Assembly (NCBI GenBank): GCA_002726915.1
Contig: PBSY01000058.1
Coordinates: forward strand, 1 to 64,000
From: Verrucomicrobiales bacterium
GTDB lineage: Bacteria > Verrucomicrobiota > Verrucomicrobiia > Verrucomicrobiales > DEV007
Reading direction: 5' to 3'
DNA: 64,000 nucleotides
This document shows, piece after piece, positions 27,116 through 37,137 of this stretch; position 1 is the first letter of the stretch, and every line of letters begins with the position of its first letter. Under the pieces are notes generated by a model. That model was given only the letters and a program-made list of their open reading frames with translations. It searched no databases and was not told where the DNA came from. A program made the position numbers and the translations under genes.

Positions 27116-29698
27116 TCAATGCTCCACTGAGCGGTAGAGAAACGCATCGGAGGTCAGCAGAGAGATGATGAGTGAGTTCATGCTCCCGCCTCCATCGGCG
27201 TATGCTCGATGTGCTTCCCGCAGAACAGGGGCATCATTGAGCGTTTCATTGCGTCCCATCCAAAAACGGAAAGCATGGCGCACAAACACCTGCTCCACGC
27301 GCTCACTCTCAGCAAGCTTTTCGATCATCTCGATGGCATTGCTGACAGGCCCGTCTAGGGAAGAGTCGCCGGAATCAATAATCTCCCCTGAGGTATCCAC
27401 TAGCTTATCGAGTTCCATCGTTCGATAAAGACCCGCGTGGTTGAACATCTCAAACGGCAAACCGAGCGGATCCATCTTCTCGTGACAGCTCCAGCAATAC
27501 GCTTCGCTAGTCACTCGCATGCGCTCACGCAGCGTGTTTTGCGGCTCGTTTGGAAGTTGCGCATCCACCGTAATCGGAACATCGGGGATACCCCCACCAA
27601 GCAGGTTTTCACGAATCCAGATCCCGCGGTGAATCGCATGGTTATCCATAGCGTCGGAATGAGATACGAGCCAACTGGGGTGGGTCAAAATTCCGAGGCG
27701 CTGGCCTCTCGGTACCTCTGTTAGGGTCCGAGCCGGATTCATCGAACCGCTCCCGAAAGAACGGCGACTGACGCGGGCGTATTCAGGCGTTCCCGATAAT
27801 TCAGCTTTATCGACCCTCAGATTGACCTCGTCGCCGGCTTTCCTTTTCAGGTCAGCCATCTTCTTAATCATGGCCTTCAGTTCGTTCTTCTTCTGGTCCA
27901 GAGTCTTTTGAAGCTGCTTGTCGTCCTTATTAGCTTTCGCCTCGGCTTCGAGCGCATTGACTTCCTTGGTTAAAATCTTTCTCTCTTCGGCAATCTCCAA
28001 GGTGGCCAATACTTCCGCCTTCTCTTTTTCCTCTTTAGCAATAACGATCTCTTCCTTGGTGAGTTCCCGACCGAAGTAGACGTCATCCCCGCGGCTGACC
28101 ACCGCCTGTTGCGTCGTCAGCAACTCTTTAAGCACTTCCTGATCTTTCTCGAGTACTAACTCGATCAGGCGGTCGCTACTGGCGGCGGCGTCGAACATGG
28201 CCCGGTAGTGGGAGACACCCCGAGTAGAAGCCCCTGTCTTCGCTAAAGCGGCGTTGTCCTTACAAATGTAGCCCGCCAGATCGTGATCAAAGTAGTCGCG
28301 GAAGAAGCGCAGCACCCGAGGTTTGCGAACGCTGTCGTCTTCCAACATGCGAGTCACCTCCCGCTCCACGTCCTCGCGAGTGCGCATACGACCCTCAACA
28401 ATCGCCTCACGAAGCTGATAATCAGGTTTGATGTATCGAAGGGCGTGGTTGACGGCGAGGCCGAGTTCCCAATCCTGCAAAATGACTCGCCCATGCGTGT
28501 CGGGCTTGCCCTTTGTTGCCAACTCAGGTCGGAAGAGAGCATCACGATCGAGAAAGATAGACGACAGCCCCATGAAGGCTCCGTCCTCCTTGCCAACTTT
28601 CTCGATCGAAGCCTTGGTAATCTCGAGGTAATCATCAGATTCTTCCCGATTCGGTGGTCGGAACGTTAGTGCCTCGAATAGATAGTCAACGGCAGCACGA
28701 AGGCGCTCGTCGGAATACCCCGACTCCTTCATTAGATCGTGAACTGGCGTCAGGGGACGAACGACGTTGGTGTTATAAACGATGGCGGTCGGTAGACCTC
28801 TTAAATCTCCCTCAGGCTTTGTCGATTGGTCGTAGGTCTTCGGATCATCGGTAATCTGCTCAGGGAAACCAACCAGACTCATGGGTCCGTATGCCATATA
28901 CTTAAGAATATCCTCGGCCTTGCTCATAATCTGCGTCGCCTCAGCGCTGTTGACCGAATAGAAATCAGGGTAGTTTTCGAGCCCGTGCTTACGATCGGAT
29001 GAAAGCACCACAGGCACGCTCTTCACGGCGGTGGCATAGGCAACCGTACCTCCTTCCCAGCGGATAATTCGATCAGTGCCGAAGTAGAGTTTCAGTTCAC
29101 CACCATGATTGGTTGGAATAAAATCGCCACGAGACCGGAGGCCGGGCTTTGCCGGATCAAAATCTGGCTCCGTATTGATCAATTCATTCAGCCGAGTGAT
29201 GTGCTCTTGTGGTGTCACCCGCCAAATGCGAGCAGGCGAGGCGGTGGGCTTCAGTTTGATTCCTTTTGGCAGGTTTCCAAAAAGTAGATCATGATCGACG
29301 TAATTACCTTTCTTGGGATCGAGGTGGGCGTAGAAGCCTCCTTTGTCTTCCATGACGCGCTCCAGTTCCCCGACGACCCAGTCGGCAAAGCGAAGTCGTT
29401 CGATTGTTTCGGGAGCTTTCTTTTTCTTGGGTGGCATTTCCCGAAGAGCCACTTGAGCCCACACCGATTTCCATAGCGCCGCATTAGTCTCATCCACCGG
29501 ACCAAGTTCGAGGAGATTCAGCTCTGCCTCCGCCGTGACGTCATCGTGACAATCGAGGCAATGAGTATCAAGGAACTCTATCGCAATGGAATTAAAGGTG
29601 CCCTCGACAGGTTCCCCGGGTGTATACGTGTCGGCGGCATAGGCGGAAATGCCCGACGCCATCAGAGCCGCCACGAGGGCGGGATGTAGGCTTTTCAT
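27116..29698 (-). CDS. Planctomycete-type cytochrome, DUF1592 family, with coiled-coil insert (pair 3)
   Basis: 860 residues, signal peptide [21 protein letters not shown]. Haem motif [20 protein letters not shown], then [20 protein letters not shown]. The body follows the DUF1587/1592 plan ([40 protein letters not shown]). A highly charged helix of about 80 residues follows ([19 protein letters not shown] and on to [19 protein letters not shown]), which the other two paralogues lack. DUF1588 has [25 protein letters not shown] with the second CxxCH, and the DUF1585 tail is [15 protein letters not shown]. The start overlaps the DUF1552 stop (ATGA). The coiled coil may serve partner binding or oligomerisation. 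Confidence 0.92.
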   Translation of the reverse strand: MKSLHPALVAALMASGISAYAADTYTPGEPVEGTFNSIAIEFLDTHCLDCHDDVTAEAELNLLELGPVDETNAALWKSVWAQVALREMPPKKKKAPETIERLRFADWVVGELERVMEDKGGFYAHLDPKKGNYVDHDLLFGNLPKGIKLKPTASPARIWRVTPQEHITRLNELINTEPDFDPAKPGLRSRGDFIPTNHGGELKLYFGTDRIIRWEGGTVAYATAVKSVPVVLSSDRKHGLENYPDFYSVNSAEATQIMSKAEDILKYMAYGPMSLVGFPEQITDDPKTYDQSTKPEGDLRGLPTAIVYNTNVVRPLTPVHDLMKESGYSDERLRAAVDYLFEALTFRPPNREESDDYLEITKASIEKVGKEDGAFMGLSSIFLDRDALFRPELATKGKPDTHGRVILQDWELGLAVNHALRYIKPDYQLREAIVEGRMRTREDVEREVTRMLEDDSVRKPRVLRFFRDYFDHDLAGYICKDNAALAKTGASTRGVSHYRAMFDAAASSDRLIELVLEKDQEVLKELLTTQQAVVSRGDDVYFGRELTKEEIVIAKEEKEKAEVLATLEIAEERKILTKEVNALEAEAKANKDDKQLQKTLDQKKNELKAMIKKMADLKRKAGDEVNLRVDKAELSGTPEYARVSRRSFGSGSMNPARTLTEVPRGQRLGILTHPSWLVSHSDAMDNHAIHRGIWIRENLLGGGIPDVPITVDAQLPNEPQNTLRERMRVTSEAYCWSCHEKMDPLGLPFEMFNHAGLYRTMELDKLVDTSGEIIDSGDSSLDGPVSNAIEMIEKLAESERVEQVFVRHAFRFWMGRNETLNDAPVLREAHRAYADGGGSMNSLIISLLTSDAFLYRSVEH

Positions 29699-31035
29699 AC
29701 CAGCAGCTCTTTGAGTGGTCCAGTTCCGGAGTCGAACTTGGCAGCCATCTGGTCGCTCATATTGAAGCGATCCACCTCCACCCCAGAGGCGCGAAGAATA
29801 GTGGCGTAGAGCGCGTTGATCGGGCGGGTGCCATCAAGCTGAGTCAGCTGTCCGCTTTTGAAGGCACCATCATAATTTCCGAGGAGCATCACGGGCCAGT
29901 TGCTGCCGCTAGTGTGCTGGCTGTCGGCGTTGTTGCTGGTGTAAACGATTAAGGTATTGTCCATCATGGTGCCGCTTCCTTCCGGCACACTCTCAAGCTC
30001 TTCCATTAGCTTCACCAACATACGACTGTTATACTGACGGATCTTGATCCAGGTCGGATTGTCCGGCTGCTTCACGTGGCCAAGGTTGTGACCTTGTTGT
30101 TCCACACCGAGCCCTTTCCAGGCACCGAAGATTTCTCCACGACCTGAACCGACAGTCAATACGTTCGTGATACCCGACTTCAGAGCAGAGATGCCGAGGT
30201 CGAGAAGGATGTCGTGCCAGTCCGTTTCAAATTCCGGGTTGGTGTAACGACTGCCGACTTCAGGCGCAAAATTGCGGAGGTGATCGGAAACACTCCCAAG
30301 ACGTTCACGAAGTCCGTTAATATCGCCGAAGCCATCTACATATTGGCCGTATCGCTGAGCATCCACGGAAGGCAGAGATCCCCCCTTGGCGGCGGCCAAC
30401 TCTTCGATGCGGTCAAACATCCCAGAGCGGGCTTCATGTTGCTTGCGAATATCACCGGTAGAAATACCCCCGTAGAGCATCTCATAGAGATGGTTCGGAT
30501 TGGAGTGCATGAAAATTGGCTGACCGGCACCGCTCGCGGATAGGTTGGCAACCGTTGGCTTGGCTTTCATGTTCTCCATTGAATCCATCCCAATACAGAG
30601 GTGCGGAAGAAGGGTTTCCGGCAATACCTTGCTCAGTTCGTAGTCAATCGTAGACGCACTAGGCGGAACTCCGTCACTACCGCGATAGCCGCCGAGAGCA
30701 CCGAAAAAGGCACTATGAGAAGGGCTGGTGTGCTTACCATGCAGACCGTTGATGATGTGAAGACGATCTTTATAAGGCTCGAGCGCCTCAATAGGCTCGG
30801 GAAGGGTGGCCTTGGCGAGTGATCCGTCGTTTCCGACTCCCGCGGTGGGGAGGCAGGTCTGCGGGTCAAAGCCCTGATTCTGCATGAAGAAGATCACTCG
30901 TTTCGGAGTTCTGCCGGCGCCAGTCAGATTGGGAGTCACGGAAGCCGCATGAGCAATGTCGGGAATGATCGAGGAGCCAAATGTGGCACCCACGCCAGCA
31001 GTCACTCCCTTGAGCAGGTTTCTTCGGTCAATCAT
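29695..31035 (-). CDS. DUF1552 family exported protein (pair 3)
   Basis: 446 residues beginning [31 protein letters not shown], a twin-arginine signal (RRNLLK). Characteristic segments: [43 protein letters not shown] and [28 protein letters not shown]. Sequence is more distant from the other two DUF1552 proteins (for instance [15 protein letters not shown] replaces the GSGxGxGxxHxxxDLP block), so this pair is not a recent duplicate. The stop overlaps the start of the cytochrome gene by ATGA. About 290 nt upstream are empty up to the frameshifted orphan gene. Confidence 0.88.
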   Translation of the reverse strand: MIDRRNLLKGVTAGVGATFGSSIIPDIAHAASVTPNLTGAGRTPKRVIFFMQNQGFDPQTCLPTAGVGNDGSLAKATLPEPIEALEPYKDRLHIINGLHGKHTSPSHSAFFGALGGYRGSDGVPPSASTIDYELSKVLPETLLPHLCIGMDSMENMKAKPTVANLSASGAGQPIFMHSNPNHLYEMLYGGISTGDIRKQHEARSGMFDRIEELAAAKGGSLPSVDAQRYGQYVDGFGDINGLRERLGSVSDHLRNFAPEVGSRYTNPEFETDWHDILLDLGISALKSGITNVLTVGSGRGEIFGAWKGLGVEQQGHNLGHVKQPDNPTWIKIRQYNSRMLVKLMEELESVPEGSGTMMDNTLIVYTSNNADSQHTSGSNWPVMLLGNYDGAFKSGQLTQLDGTRPINALYATILRASGVEVDRFNMSDQMAAKFDSGTGPLKELLV

Positions 31036-31326
31036 GAAATTTGCGAGTTAATCGTCATGGATTCATAAAAACATAACCCAAAACCGAGTAATTATCCCAT
31101 CAATAGCGCTCCCTATAGCGGACGGGATCGCGCGACGAGACGGTGGCCCAATTAAGGGTCCACTATATACCTTTTTCAGCAACTTATATATCTCATAAGC
31201 TTTAGCGCTATCACACAGGCGCCCGGGTCGTCGAGGTCTTCGCCTTGTCTGGCGTAAAGTCCTTCATCTGCCGAACACCAATTTAAACTTGGATGACCGT
31301 GGAAATCTTAGTGTTTAACTTCCCCT

Positions 31327-31540
31327 TCAACCCCAGCCAATGGCAGCGTGTTGAATCTCCTTATCGAGATTATTCAGCTTCTCTGGATCCGTTTTTGGGT
31401 CATAAAATCGAATCTGGCCAATCTCGACCCCAAAAAACGGCAGGAATAGCTCGGTGAATATTGAGGTGCCTTCGCTGCCGAGCTTATCAGTCAACCAGTT
31501 ATCGAATAAGCAAATCCACCCGGCAATTTTTCGAGACTTC
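31327..31540 (-). other. Out-of-frame C-terminal continuation of the orphan gene at 31491-32075
   Basis: In the minus-strand frame one base off the orphan gene, the sequence reads IAGWICLFDNWLTDKLGSEG then TSIFTELFLPFFGVEIGQIRF and on through LNNLDKEIQHAAIGWG to a TGA at 31327-31329. One extra base in the T5 run at 31527-31531 joins both frames into a single 249-residue protein. The composition reads like a genuine alpha-helical tail, while the present in-frame ending (GGFAYSITG) looks like random sequence. Confidence 0.6.
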
Positions 31541-32075
31541 CATATTTAGAAGGGTCAACGACGTTTTTAAGTGCGCCGGCAATTTGGTCAGCGTCACCCT
31601 GACAGCGTTTTTCTAAGCTCGTTGAAACCCTTAACGGCTCAACGTCCAATGACAGATTTAAACTCATCTCAATCTGTTCGAGATCGTCTCGGTCGGCCTC
31701 AATTTCGAAGTCGACTTCCGTTTCAAAAACGCAGTTCAACTTACCATTGTCAATCGCTCCAAATTCAATTCGGGTGACGTCAGCTGGGTTATGCTCTCCA
31801 AACATCAACACAGCCGATTCTAATGATCCCGGTTTTGGGGCATAGGGAAATTCATACGCTTGCCCCGCCAGCCCCTGCCAATTCTTAACAGGGACCATTA
31901 GGTTGTCGATTCGTAACAAAGGGCGATGCGCTTCGTCATCCCATTCAAACGGAACAAAGGCAATCTCGACGAAAAACCTCAATTCCGGCCCACAGCCTTC
32001 TGCTTGGTTTTCGTAGACCGTCTGGCCCAATTTTCCGGATGCCGTTTCAAATATTCCCTCAGGTCGCTCGCTCAT
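31491..32075 (-). CDS. Uncharacterised protein, probably frameshifted near its C-terminus
   Basis: 194 residues as it stands (ATG at 32075, TGA at 31491). I do not recognise a family. It has no signal peptide or transmembrane helix. It is acidic and built mostly of beta-strand-like segments (ELRFFVEIAFVPFEW, VTRIEFGAIDNGKLNCVFETEVDFEIEAD), so a beta-sandwich is likely. The last ~9 residues appear spurious because a one-base slip in the T5 run at 31527-31531 diverts the frame from a plausible 60-residue helical tail. Either the gene is freshly inactivated or the assembly lost a base. It lies upstream of the DUF1552/cytochrome pair 3 on the same strand and diverges from the Tat-exported glycosidase-like gene. 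Confidence 0.6.
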   Translation of the reverse strand: MSERPEGIFETASGKLGQTVYENQAEGCGPELRFFVEIAFVPFEWDDEAHRPLLRIDNLMVPVKNWQGLAGQAYEFPYAPKPGSLESAVLMFGEHNPADVTRIEFGAIDNGKLNCVFETEVDFEIEADRDDLEQIEMSLNLSLDVEPLRVSTSLEKRCQGDADQIAGALKNVVDPSKYGSLEKLPGGFAYSITG

Positions 32076-32255
32076 AATTAGTCAAGTGAGTCATAGCGCG
32101 GGAACATGAATTTCTCAAATACTCACCCTTTCAAAGGCGAGCTTATCCTGAAGAATCTCATCTGGAATCTCAGAGACAACAGCATGTCACACGCAATCAA
32201 GACCAATTGATCTTCGACGCCAATCTATCTAGATGGCATCCTTTCAGAAGCAGTA

Positions 32256-33422
32256 ATGATTCGCAGAAACTTCATAAAAACTCTCTCCACCGGCGTTGCA
32301 GGGGCAGGTCTGCTCGGTGCCACATCCTCCTTCTCTGAAATCAATGCCCAAACTGAGCCGCGGCCGATCCGACTCAGCAAAATCAAAGGTCGCTACTGGC
32401 TCGTAGATGGAGACGGCTTTCCTTTCTTCGCTCACGGCATCACCCACAGCAACAATAGCAGCGCTAAGCTCGATCTCGCCGCCTTTTCCAAGGCCTGCAA
32501 AGAAGCTGGTTTTAACTCCTACGGCTACGGCTGCCCAACTCAACTCCGCAGCGACATGCCCTTTGTTGAAAGTTGGAGCCATCTTGTCAAAAGCGCCTAC
32601 TATCGAGGCAAAAACAACGTTACCTTCGTCGATATATTCGACCCTGCCGAACAAGCCAAACTTGAAACCGGCGTCAAACTTACCTGCTACCGCAGCCGGA
32701 ACGATCGTGATAATATCATCGGTCACTGCTGGACTGATCTTGGCTCATGGCCCCTCGAAAATCCTTCCGGCACGAATTGGGTCGAATTCATCCGCAACTT
32801 GCCTGCTGACTCTCCTGGCCAGAAAACCTATCAAGAATTTCTTAGCTCCTGGAAAGGCGAAGATGAGAAAGCGCGAGATCAGGCTTTTCTGCGCCTTATC
32901 GCCCGCGAATACTTCCGCGTCGTTGGAGAGGCCACCCGCAAGTACGATCCCGGTCGCCTCATCTTTGGCGATCGCTTTGGCTTCAACACCTTCGACATTG
33001 ACGTTGTTGAAGAGATGCTTCCCTACGTCGACGCTATTGCCATTCAGCCACCTTTCCAAGGTGGCTTTCCAAAACAGAAGTTTAACGAAATTCACAGGCT
33101 CACTGGCAAACCTATCATCCTCTGTGACTTCGCAGTGCGCTTCAAAGACGGTGACAAAGATATCCGAAGCTGGAAACCGGCCGACAACTCGGTTGAGGCC
33201 GGCATACAGTATGCCGAATACATTCGCGCCACACTCGACACCAACTATATCATTGGCGCCTTCTGGTGCAATCCTATCGACACCCCCAAAGGATTCGACA
33301 AACCCGGCGTGAAACAGGGCTTTTTCGGCGAGGGAATGTCAAAGCGCCCGGGATTGACCGACGCGGTTAAAGAAGTGAACGCCTACCGTGAAAAGATCAC
33401 TCCGAAAACAGGCAAACTGTGA
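32256..33422 (+). CDS. Tat-exported glycoside-hydrolase-like TIM-barrel protein (agarase-like)
   Basis: 388 residues with a twin-arginine signal at the very start (MIRRNFIKTLSTGVAGAGLLG). The mature part opens with GRYWLVDGDGFPFFAHGITHSNN, close to the W-L-V-D-P-x-G-x-P-F opening of beta-agarase and related clan GH-A barrels. Barrel features follow: FVDIFDPAE, ARDQAFLRLIAREYFRVVGEATRKYDPGRLIFGDRF, the strand end DAIAIQPPF, GKPIILCDFAV in the place of the usual nucleophile-bearing strand (Asp where a Glu is common), and GAFWCNP. The absence of an obvious Glu pair means hydrolysis is not assured. It starts 23 nt after an in-frame-stopped short ORF and converges with the C39-like peptidase gene. 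Confidence 0.7.
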   Translation: MIRRNFIKTLSTGVAGAGLLGATSSFSEINAQTEPRPIRLSKIKGRYWLVDGDGFPFFAHGITHSNNSSAKLDLAAFSKACKEAGFNSYGYGCPTQLRSDMPFVESWSHLVKSAYYRGKNNVTFVDIFDPAEQAKLETGVKLTCYRSRNDRDNIIGHCWTDLGSWPLENPSGTNWVEFIRNLPADSPGQKTYQEFLSSWKGEDEKARDQAFLRLIAREYFRVVGEATRKYDPGRLIFGDRFGFNTFDIDVVEEMLPYVDAIAIQPPFQGGFPKQKFNEIHRLTGKPIILCDFAVRFKDGDKDIRSWKPADNSVEAGIQYAEYIRATLDTNYIIGAFWCNPIDTPKGFDKPGVKQGFFGEGMSKRPGLTDAVKEVNAYREKITPKTGKL

Positions 33423-33467
33423 ACTGTTGTTAGCTTCAGCAAGGGCAAGCCAGCTTAAACTCTGGAC

Positions 33468-34949
33468 CTAGAAGTCGATCACAAACCCGCCACGACTAGT
33501 CACCGCCTTGGCGATGTCGAGGTGGACCCAGCGAAGTTCATAGCGAGGCCCCCACGAATCACTCACGGCTACCTCATTGGTGGCCTCATTATAGCCGATC
33601 ACCATGCAAATATGGTAGTTCGCATCTGCCTTGAGTTGAGGTTCCACCTCGGCAGCCTCTTCAGCAATTTCAGACGCCCAAGCAGTAAAGTCTTCGACAG
33701 TTTCGCGCTCCTTCGTTCTTTGGTTTGCCACATCATTGTATTTCCCAAGGCTTCGCATTTGCCAGAGCACTGGTACACCGGTGTCGATAAAGTCCTTCAC
33801 CGTCTTGATGTCGAAATCCTCGTGCAACTCCAAGTCCCTGATACGCCGAGCTTTACTCCGCACGATGCGCTTGCAATCTTCAGATAGTTTGGTGGTGTTA
33901 GTTCCGCCGCCCGGCGCCGTCGCAGCCGTCGCGAGCAGATACATATCCGCCGGAACCAGCATGTAACGCATTGCCCTCTCAAAAGTCGCGGGAGCGCAGT
34001 AACCTTTGGGGCCCTGATCAACCATGGGAATGTTATCGATCCACACATCCCCATTATCTTCTCTCCTCACATTCTGGATTTGAATTTTCTTAAAATCAGA
34101 GTCAACCACGAAGTCGATTTTTCCCTCAGCATCGGCATTCGGCGTCGGAACAATGAGAAGACTTGTGTATTCATCCTCCTTACTTGAGAGGAGGAAGGCA
34201 TGATCACCAATATCCCAGCGCTTCACCTTACGCTTGTCTTCTTTCTCACCGTAGTATTGCTCCCGCGGTATTCCAAGAACGGCAGATAGGCTCATCGAAA
34301 TCATCTCAGCATCAAAATCGATCGCCTCGTTTAAATTACCGGGAGGAACTTTGTCCGGATGCATGATCTTGAAGTGATCTTCTCCCGATCCAAGACGACT
34401 GCCGAAGTCGCCCTTATTGGCAAACACCAACGAAAAGCTTTCGGGCTTAGCATTTTCACCTCCATAAAGAGTCACGCAGTAAGGATGCGCTCCGAGGAAC
34501 TGGTAATCCGGCTTGGTGTAAAGCCGGTAACTACTTGAATTCACTTTTTCGCTCTCGACTCTCAAACTCAAGCGCTGGGCTACCTGACCGGCAGTCTCAC
34601 GCCAGATACTGCCACCGCTCCCGAACAATTCGTGCCCAACGGCTTCATTGAGTCCACTCTGCCCCTCCATTCGCGGCGCAGCCTGTTCTGAATTCGAAGG
34701 CGCTGATGCCAGATAAGCCTTAATTCGTTCAATGCTGTCCGGAGTAAGACGCGAAGTCGGAAGATCAAAATTAGCGCCTGCAGCTGTCTCTAACGAAACC
34801 ACGCCACTCTCTACCTTCTTAATTATCACATCGATAGACTTCCCCGAGGCCGTATCCGTGATCGAAATTGTCTCCTCAGCATGAATCCCTCCCATGAACA
34901 CAAGGGAGGTAAACAGGCAGCCCGTTATTGAGGAGAAGGAAAATTTCAT
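33468..34949 (-). CDS. Secreted C39-like papain-fold peptidase with N-terminal SHD1-like domain
   Basis: 493 residues, signal peptide to ~24. Residues ~28-80 form an SHD1/SLA1-homology-like module (TDTASGKSIDVIIKKVESG, then LPTSRLTPDSIERIKAYL). A middle region of ~200 residues is unrecognised. The C-terminal ~190 residues look like a C39-type cysteine peptidase. IPMVDQGPKGYCAPATFERAM carries the oxyanion Gln and catalytic Cys318, NYHICMVIGYN the His, and VAVSDSWGPRYE the Asp. It would act in the periplasm or outside. The same SHD1-like module occurs in three other exported proteins of the window. The gene converges on the glycosidase-like gene and diverges from a sulfatase gene. Confidence 0.8.
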   Translation of the reverse strand: MKFSFSSITGCLFTSLVFMGGIHAEETISITDTASGKSIDVIIKKVESGVVSLETAAGANFDLPTSRLTPDSIERIKAYLASAPSNSEQAAPRMEGQSGLNEAVGHELFGSGGSIWRETAGQVAQRLSLRVESEKVNSSSYRLYTKPDYQFLGAHPYCVTLYGGENAKPESFSLVFANKGDFGSRLGSGEDHFKIMHPDKVPPGNLNEAIDFDAEMISMSLSAVLGIPREQYYGEKEDKRKVKRWDIGDHAFLLSSKEDEYTSLLIVPTPNADAEGKIDFVVDSDFKKIQIQNVRREDNGDVWIDNIPMVDQGPKGYCAPATFERAMRYMLVPADMYLLATAATAPGGGTNTTKLSEDCKRIVRSKARRIRDLELHEDFDIKTVKDFIDTGVPVLWQMRSLGKYNDVANQRTKERETVEDFTAWASEIAEEAAEVEPQLKADANYHICMVIGYNEATNEVAVSDSWGPRYELRWVHLDIAKAVTSRGGFVIDF

Positions 34950-35069
34950 TTCAAAGAAACCATCAATAGCGGAATGCCTAAAGTCAAGTTTGAGCCTGCA
35001 TATCGAGACTCCATAAGTAAGTGTTATCCGTGTATTGACGAATCATAACGATTTAGGAAGGGTAAATTA

Positions 35070-36569
35070 ATGACGTCCCGTTTCACCTCATTTGGCCTCC
35101 TACTTTCTTTCGCCTACTCTCTGTCTGGAACATTCTTGGCTGCCAATCCGGTGAACTTTATTCTTCTCATGGGGGACGACCACGGATGGGAAGAGACCAG
35201 TTACTACAATCATCCCCATGTGAAAACACCGGTCATTGATGAGATGGCTTCGCGGGGCCTCCGGTTCGACTACTTCTACTCAGCGCATTCCAGTTGCTCG
35301 CCGACACGTGGCAGCTTCCTGACAGGACGCCATCCAAACCGCTATGGCACATTCAATCCAGGCTACTCGATCCGCCCCGAAGAGATCACGATTGCGCACC
35401 TCCTGAGCATGAAAGGGTATCGCTGCGGACATTTTGGCAAATGGCATATCGGCCCTGTGAAGAACACTTCACCGACCAATCCCGAAGCCATGGGATTTGA
35501 TGACTATGTGTCACACGATAACTTCTTCGAGATGGATCCACCCCTGTCACGTCAAGGCGGTCCACCTGAAATAATTAAAGGAGAGAGTTCCGCGATCGTA
35601 GTGGATGAAGCATTGCGGTTCATCGCCTCAGCGGAAGCGGATGATTCACCTTTCCTCGCCGTGCTTTGGTTCGGCTCGCCTCATGAACCCTACAGCGGAC
35701 TTCCAGAAGACCTGGCACTCTACGATAATCTTCCCGAGGAACTGTCAAAAAGAGAAGTGAGCCTAACATCCAATGAGACAGGAAAACGAGTGAAGCGTCC
35801 CCTTAAAGAGGTGCTAAGAGAACGCTACGCAGAGATCACAGCGATGGACCGCGCCATCGGCACCCTGCGGAAGGCTCTGCGAGAAAAAGGTCTTCACCAA
35901 AATACGTTGGTCTGGTTTTGCTCCGATAATGGCACACCCCCGAGTGCTCCGCTTGCGACTCCGTTTCGCGGAGAGAAAGGGCAACTCTTCGAAGGAGGCA
36001 TTCGCGTCCCTGGCATCATCGAATGGCCGGCCCGGATAACCGAGTCGCGAATCACTGAGATGACAGCAGTGACCAGCGACATTCTACCAACGCTCTGCGA
36101 TATCGCCGAGGTACCTCTTCCCGATCGCCCCCTCGATGGGATCAGCCTACTCCCCCTGATTGAAGGCGAAGTCACTGAACGAAAGGAACCGGTGGGCTTC
36201 TGGCATTTCTCACGCCCTGACACCGACGCCACACCATACATCGATCCAGAGCTTCAAAAAGGAACGACCCCACTGGTCAAAGAGAGCGCAGGTATCCTAA
36301 CGCGGAACTTTCGCAATTACCATCACCCCACGATTCGAGATCTCGATTACAAGGGCGATCGCGCATGGGTTGATGGTGCTTACAAACTTTTTCTCAGCGA
36401 GGACAAAAACGGTGCCGTCAAAAGTCAACTCTTCGACTTACGCGACGATATCGATGAGTCCAATGATATCGCGAACGAGAACGCAGAACGGTTACTAAAG
36501 ATGGCATCCCAACTGCGAAACTGGCAGGAATCAGTGCTCCATAGCCTGCGCGGGGACGATTACCCCTGA
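35070..36569 (+). CDS. Secreted sulfatase (arylsulfatase A / GALNS-like)
   Basis: 499 residues. ATG at 35070 is preceded by AGGAAGGG with good spacing. After the signal peptide, NFILLMGDDHGWEETSYYNHPHVKTP gives the metal site (one position uses DDH). The formylglycine motif is canonical: C76-S-P-T-R80 followed by GSFLTGRHPNRYG. HFGKWHIGP holds the Lys/His pair, FLAVLWFGSPHEPY the substrate His, and LVWFCSDNGTPP the second metal site. The tail DLRDDIDESNDIANENAERL is usual. It would remove sulfate esters from an extracytoplasmic glycan. It diverges from the C39-like peptidase gene with ~120 nt between them. Confidence 0.94.
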   Translation: MTSRFTSFGLLLSFAYSLSGTFLAANPVNFILLMGDDHGWEETSYYNHPHVKTPVIDEMASRGLRFDYFYSAHSSCSPTRGSFLTGRHPNRYGTFNPGYSIRPEEITIAHLLSMKGYRCGHFGKWHIGPVKNTSPTNPEAMGFDDYVSHDNFFEMDPPLSRQGGPPEIIKGESSAIVVDEALRFIASAEADDSPFLAVLWFGSPHEPYSGLPEDLALYDNLPEELSKREVSLTSNETGKRVKRPLKEVLRERYAEITAMDRAIGTLRKALREKGLHQNTLVWFCSDNGTPPSAPLATPFRGEKGQLFEGGIRVPGIIEWPARITESRITEMTAVTSDILPTLCDIAEVPLPDRPLDGISLLPLIEGEVTERKEPVGFWHFSRPDTDATPYIDPELQKGTTPLVKESAGILTRNFRNYHHPTIRDLDYKGDRAWVDGAYKLFLSEDKNGAVKSQLFDLRDDIDESNDIANENAERLLKMASQLRNWQESVLHSLRGDDYP

Positions 36570-37137
36570 AGTTGCCATTCCCACTTTGATACTGACACCT
36601 GAACGTTCGAACCTTCGCTCTGTTTTGGCTTTGAAATAGCCACCACCCCAAGGCCACTTACTCGAGCACGGATGAAACAGGTGAAAATCCGATATAGACG
36701 GCAGTCGATACACGGCCGCTCTCGAAAGCGTTCGAGTTCGACGAGTCACAATTCCAGAAGGCGGAGCCACCAATAAGAGAGGCAAGTCCAGCAACCAGAT
36801 TCATTCGTTATGTTAGATGAATCACTTCAGCATTCAGGACGTAACCTCATTGTCGTGACATGATCGAAAATACACCATCCCTCCTCAATACTCTCTTCGG
36901 CTTAATCTCCAGTCCCACGGGCATTGTAATTTCCGTGCTCGCTGTTTACCTACTTCTCCAGCTCGTGATTCTTCCGCAGCTGGGAATTCGGACCTGATTG
37001 TCCAACATCTGCTCGGTCGAGCAGCCGAAGAAAACAAAACTCACGGATGAAAAGCGCGCCGTGGATCCCCCCCAAAGTTCCACTTCAAGCGAATCTTGAA
37101 GTCGATAATTCTTCTGTCAGGCTAATCTTGAGGGCTC
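36570..37137. other. Sparse region, 568 nt, with two possible tiny ORFs
   Basis: It lies between the convergent sulfatase and Gfo/Idh/MocA genes. A 45-codon membrane-protein ORF on the plus strand (36860-36997) is listed separately. On the minus strand 36804-36658 encodes 48 residues beginning MNLVAGLASLIGGSAFWNC, lipoprotein-signal-like, then a short beta-prone tail; it may be the head of a decayed secreted protein. No terminator-like hairpin with T-run was found. Confidence 0.45.
36860..36997 (+). CDS. Possible small single-span membrane protein (45 aa)
   Basis: ATG at 36860, TGA at 36995-36997. The peptide starts MIENTPSLLNTLFGLISSP and continues into an uninterrupted hydrophobic stretch (GIVISVLAVYLLLQLVIL) ending PQLGIRT, a clean single transmembrane segment. 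Its composition is unlike the surrounding non-coding frames. No good ribosome-binding site is visible and no homologue is known to me, so it is a candidate only. Confidence 0.35.
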   Translation: MIENTPSLLNTLFGLISSPTGIVISVLAVYLLLQLVILPQLGIRT

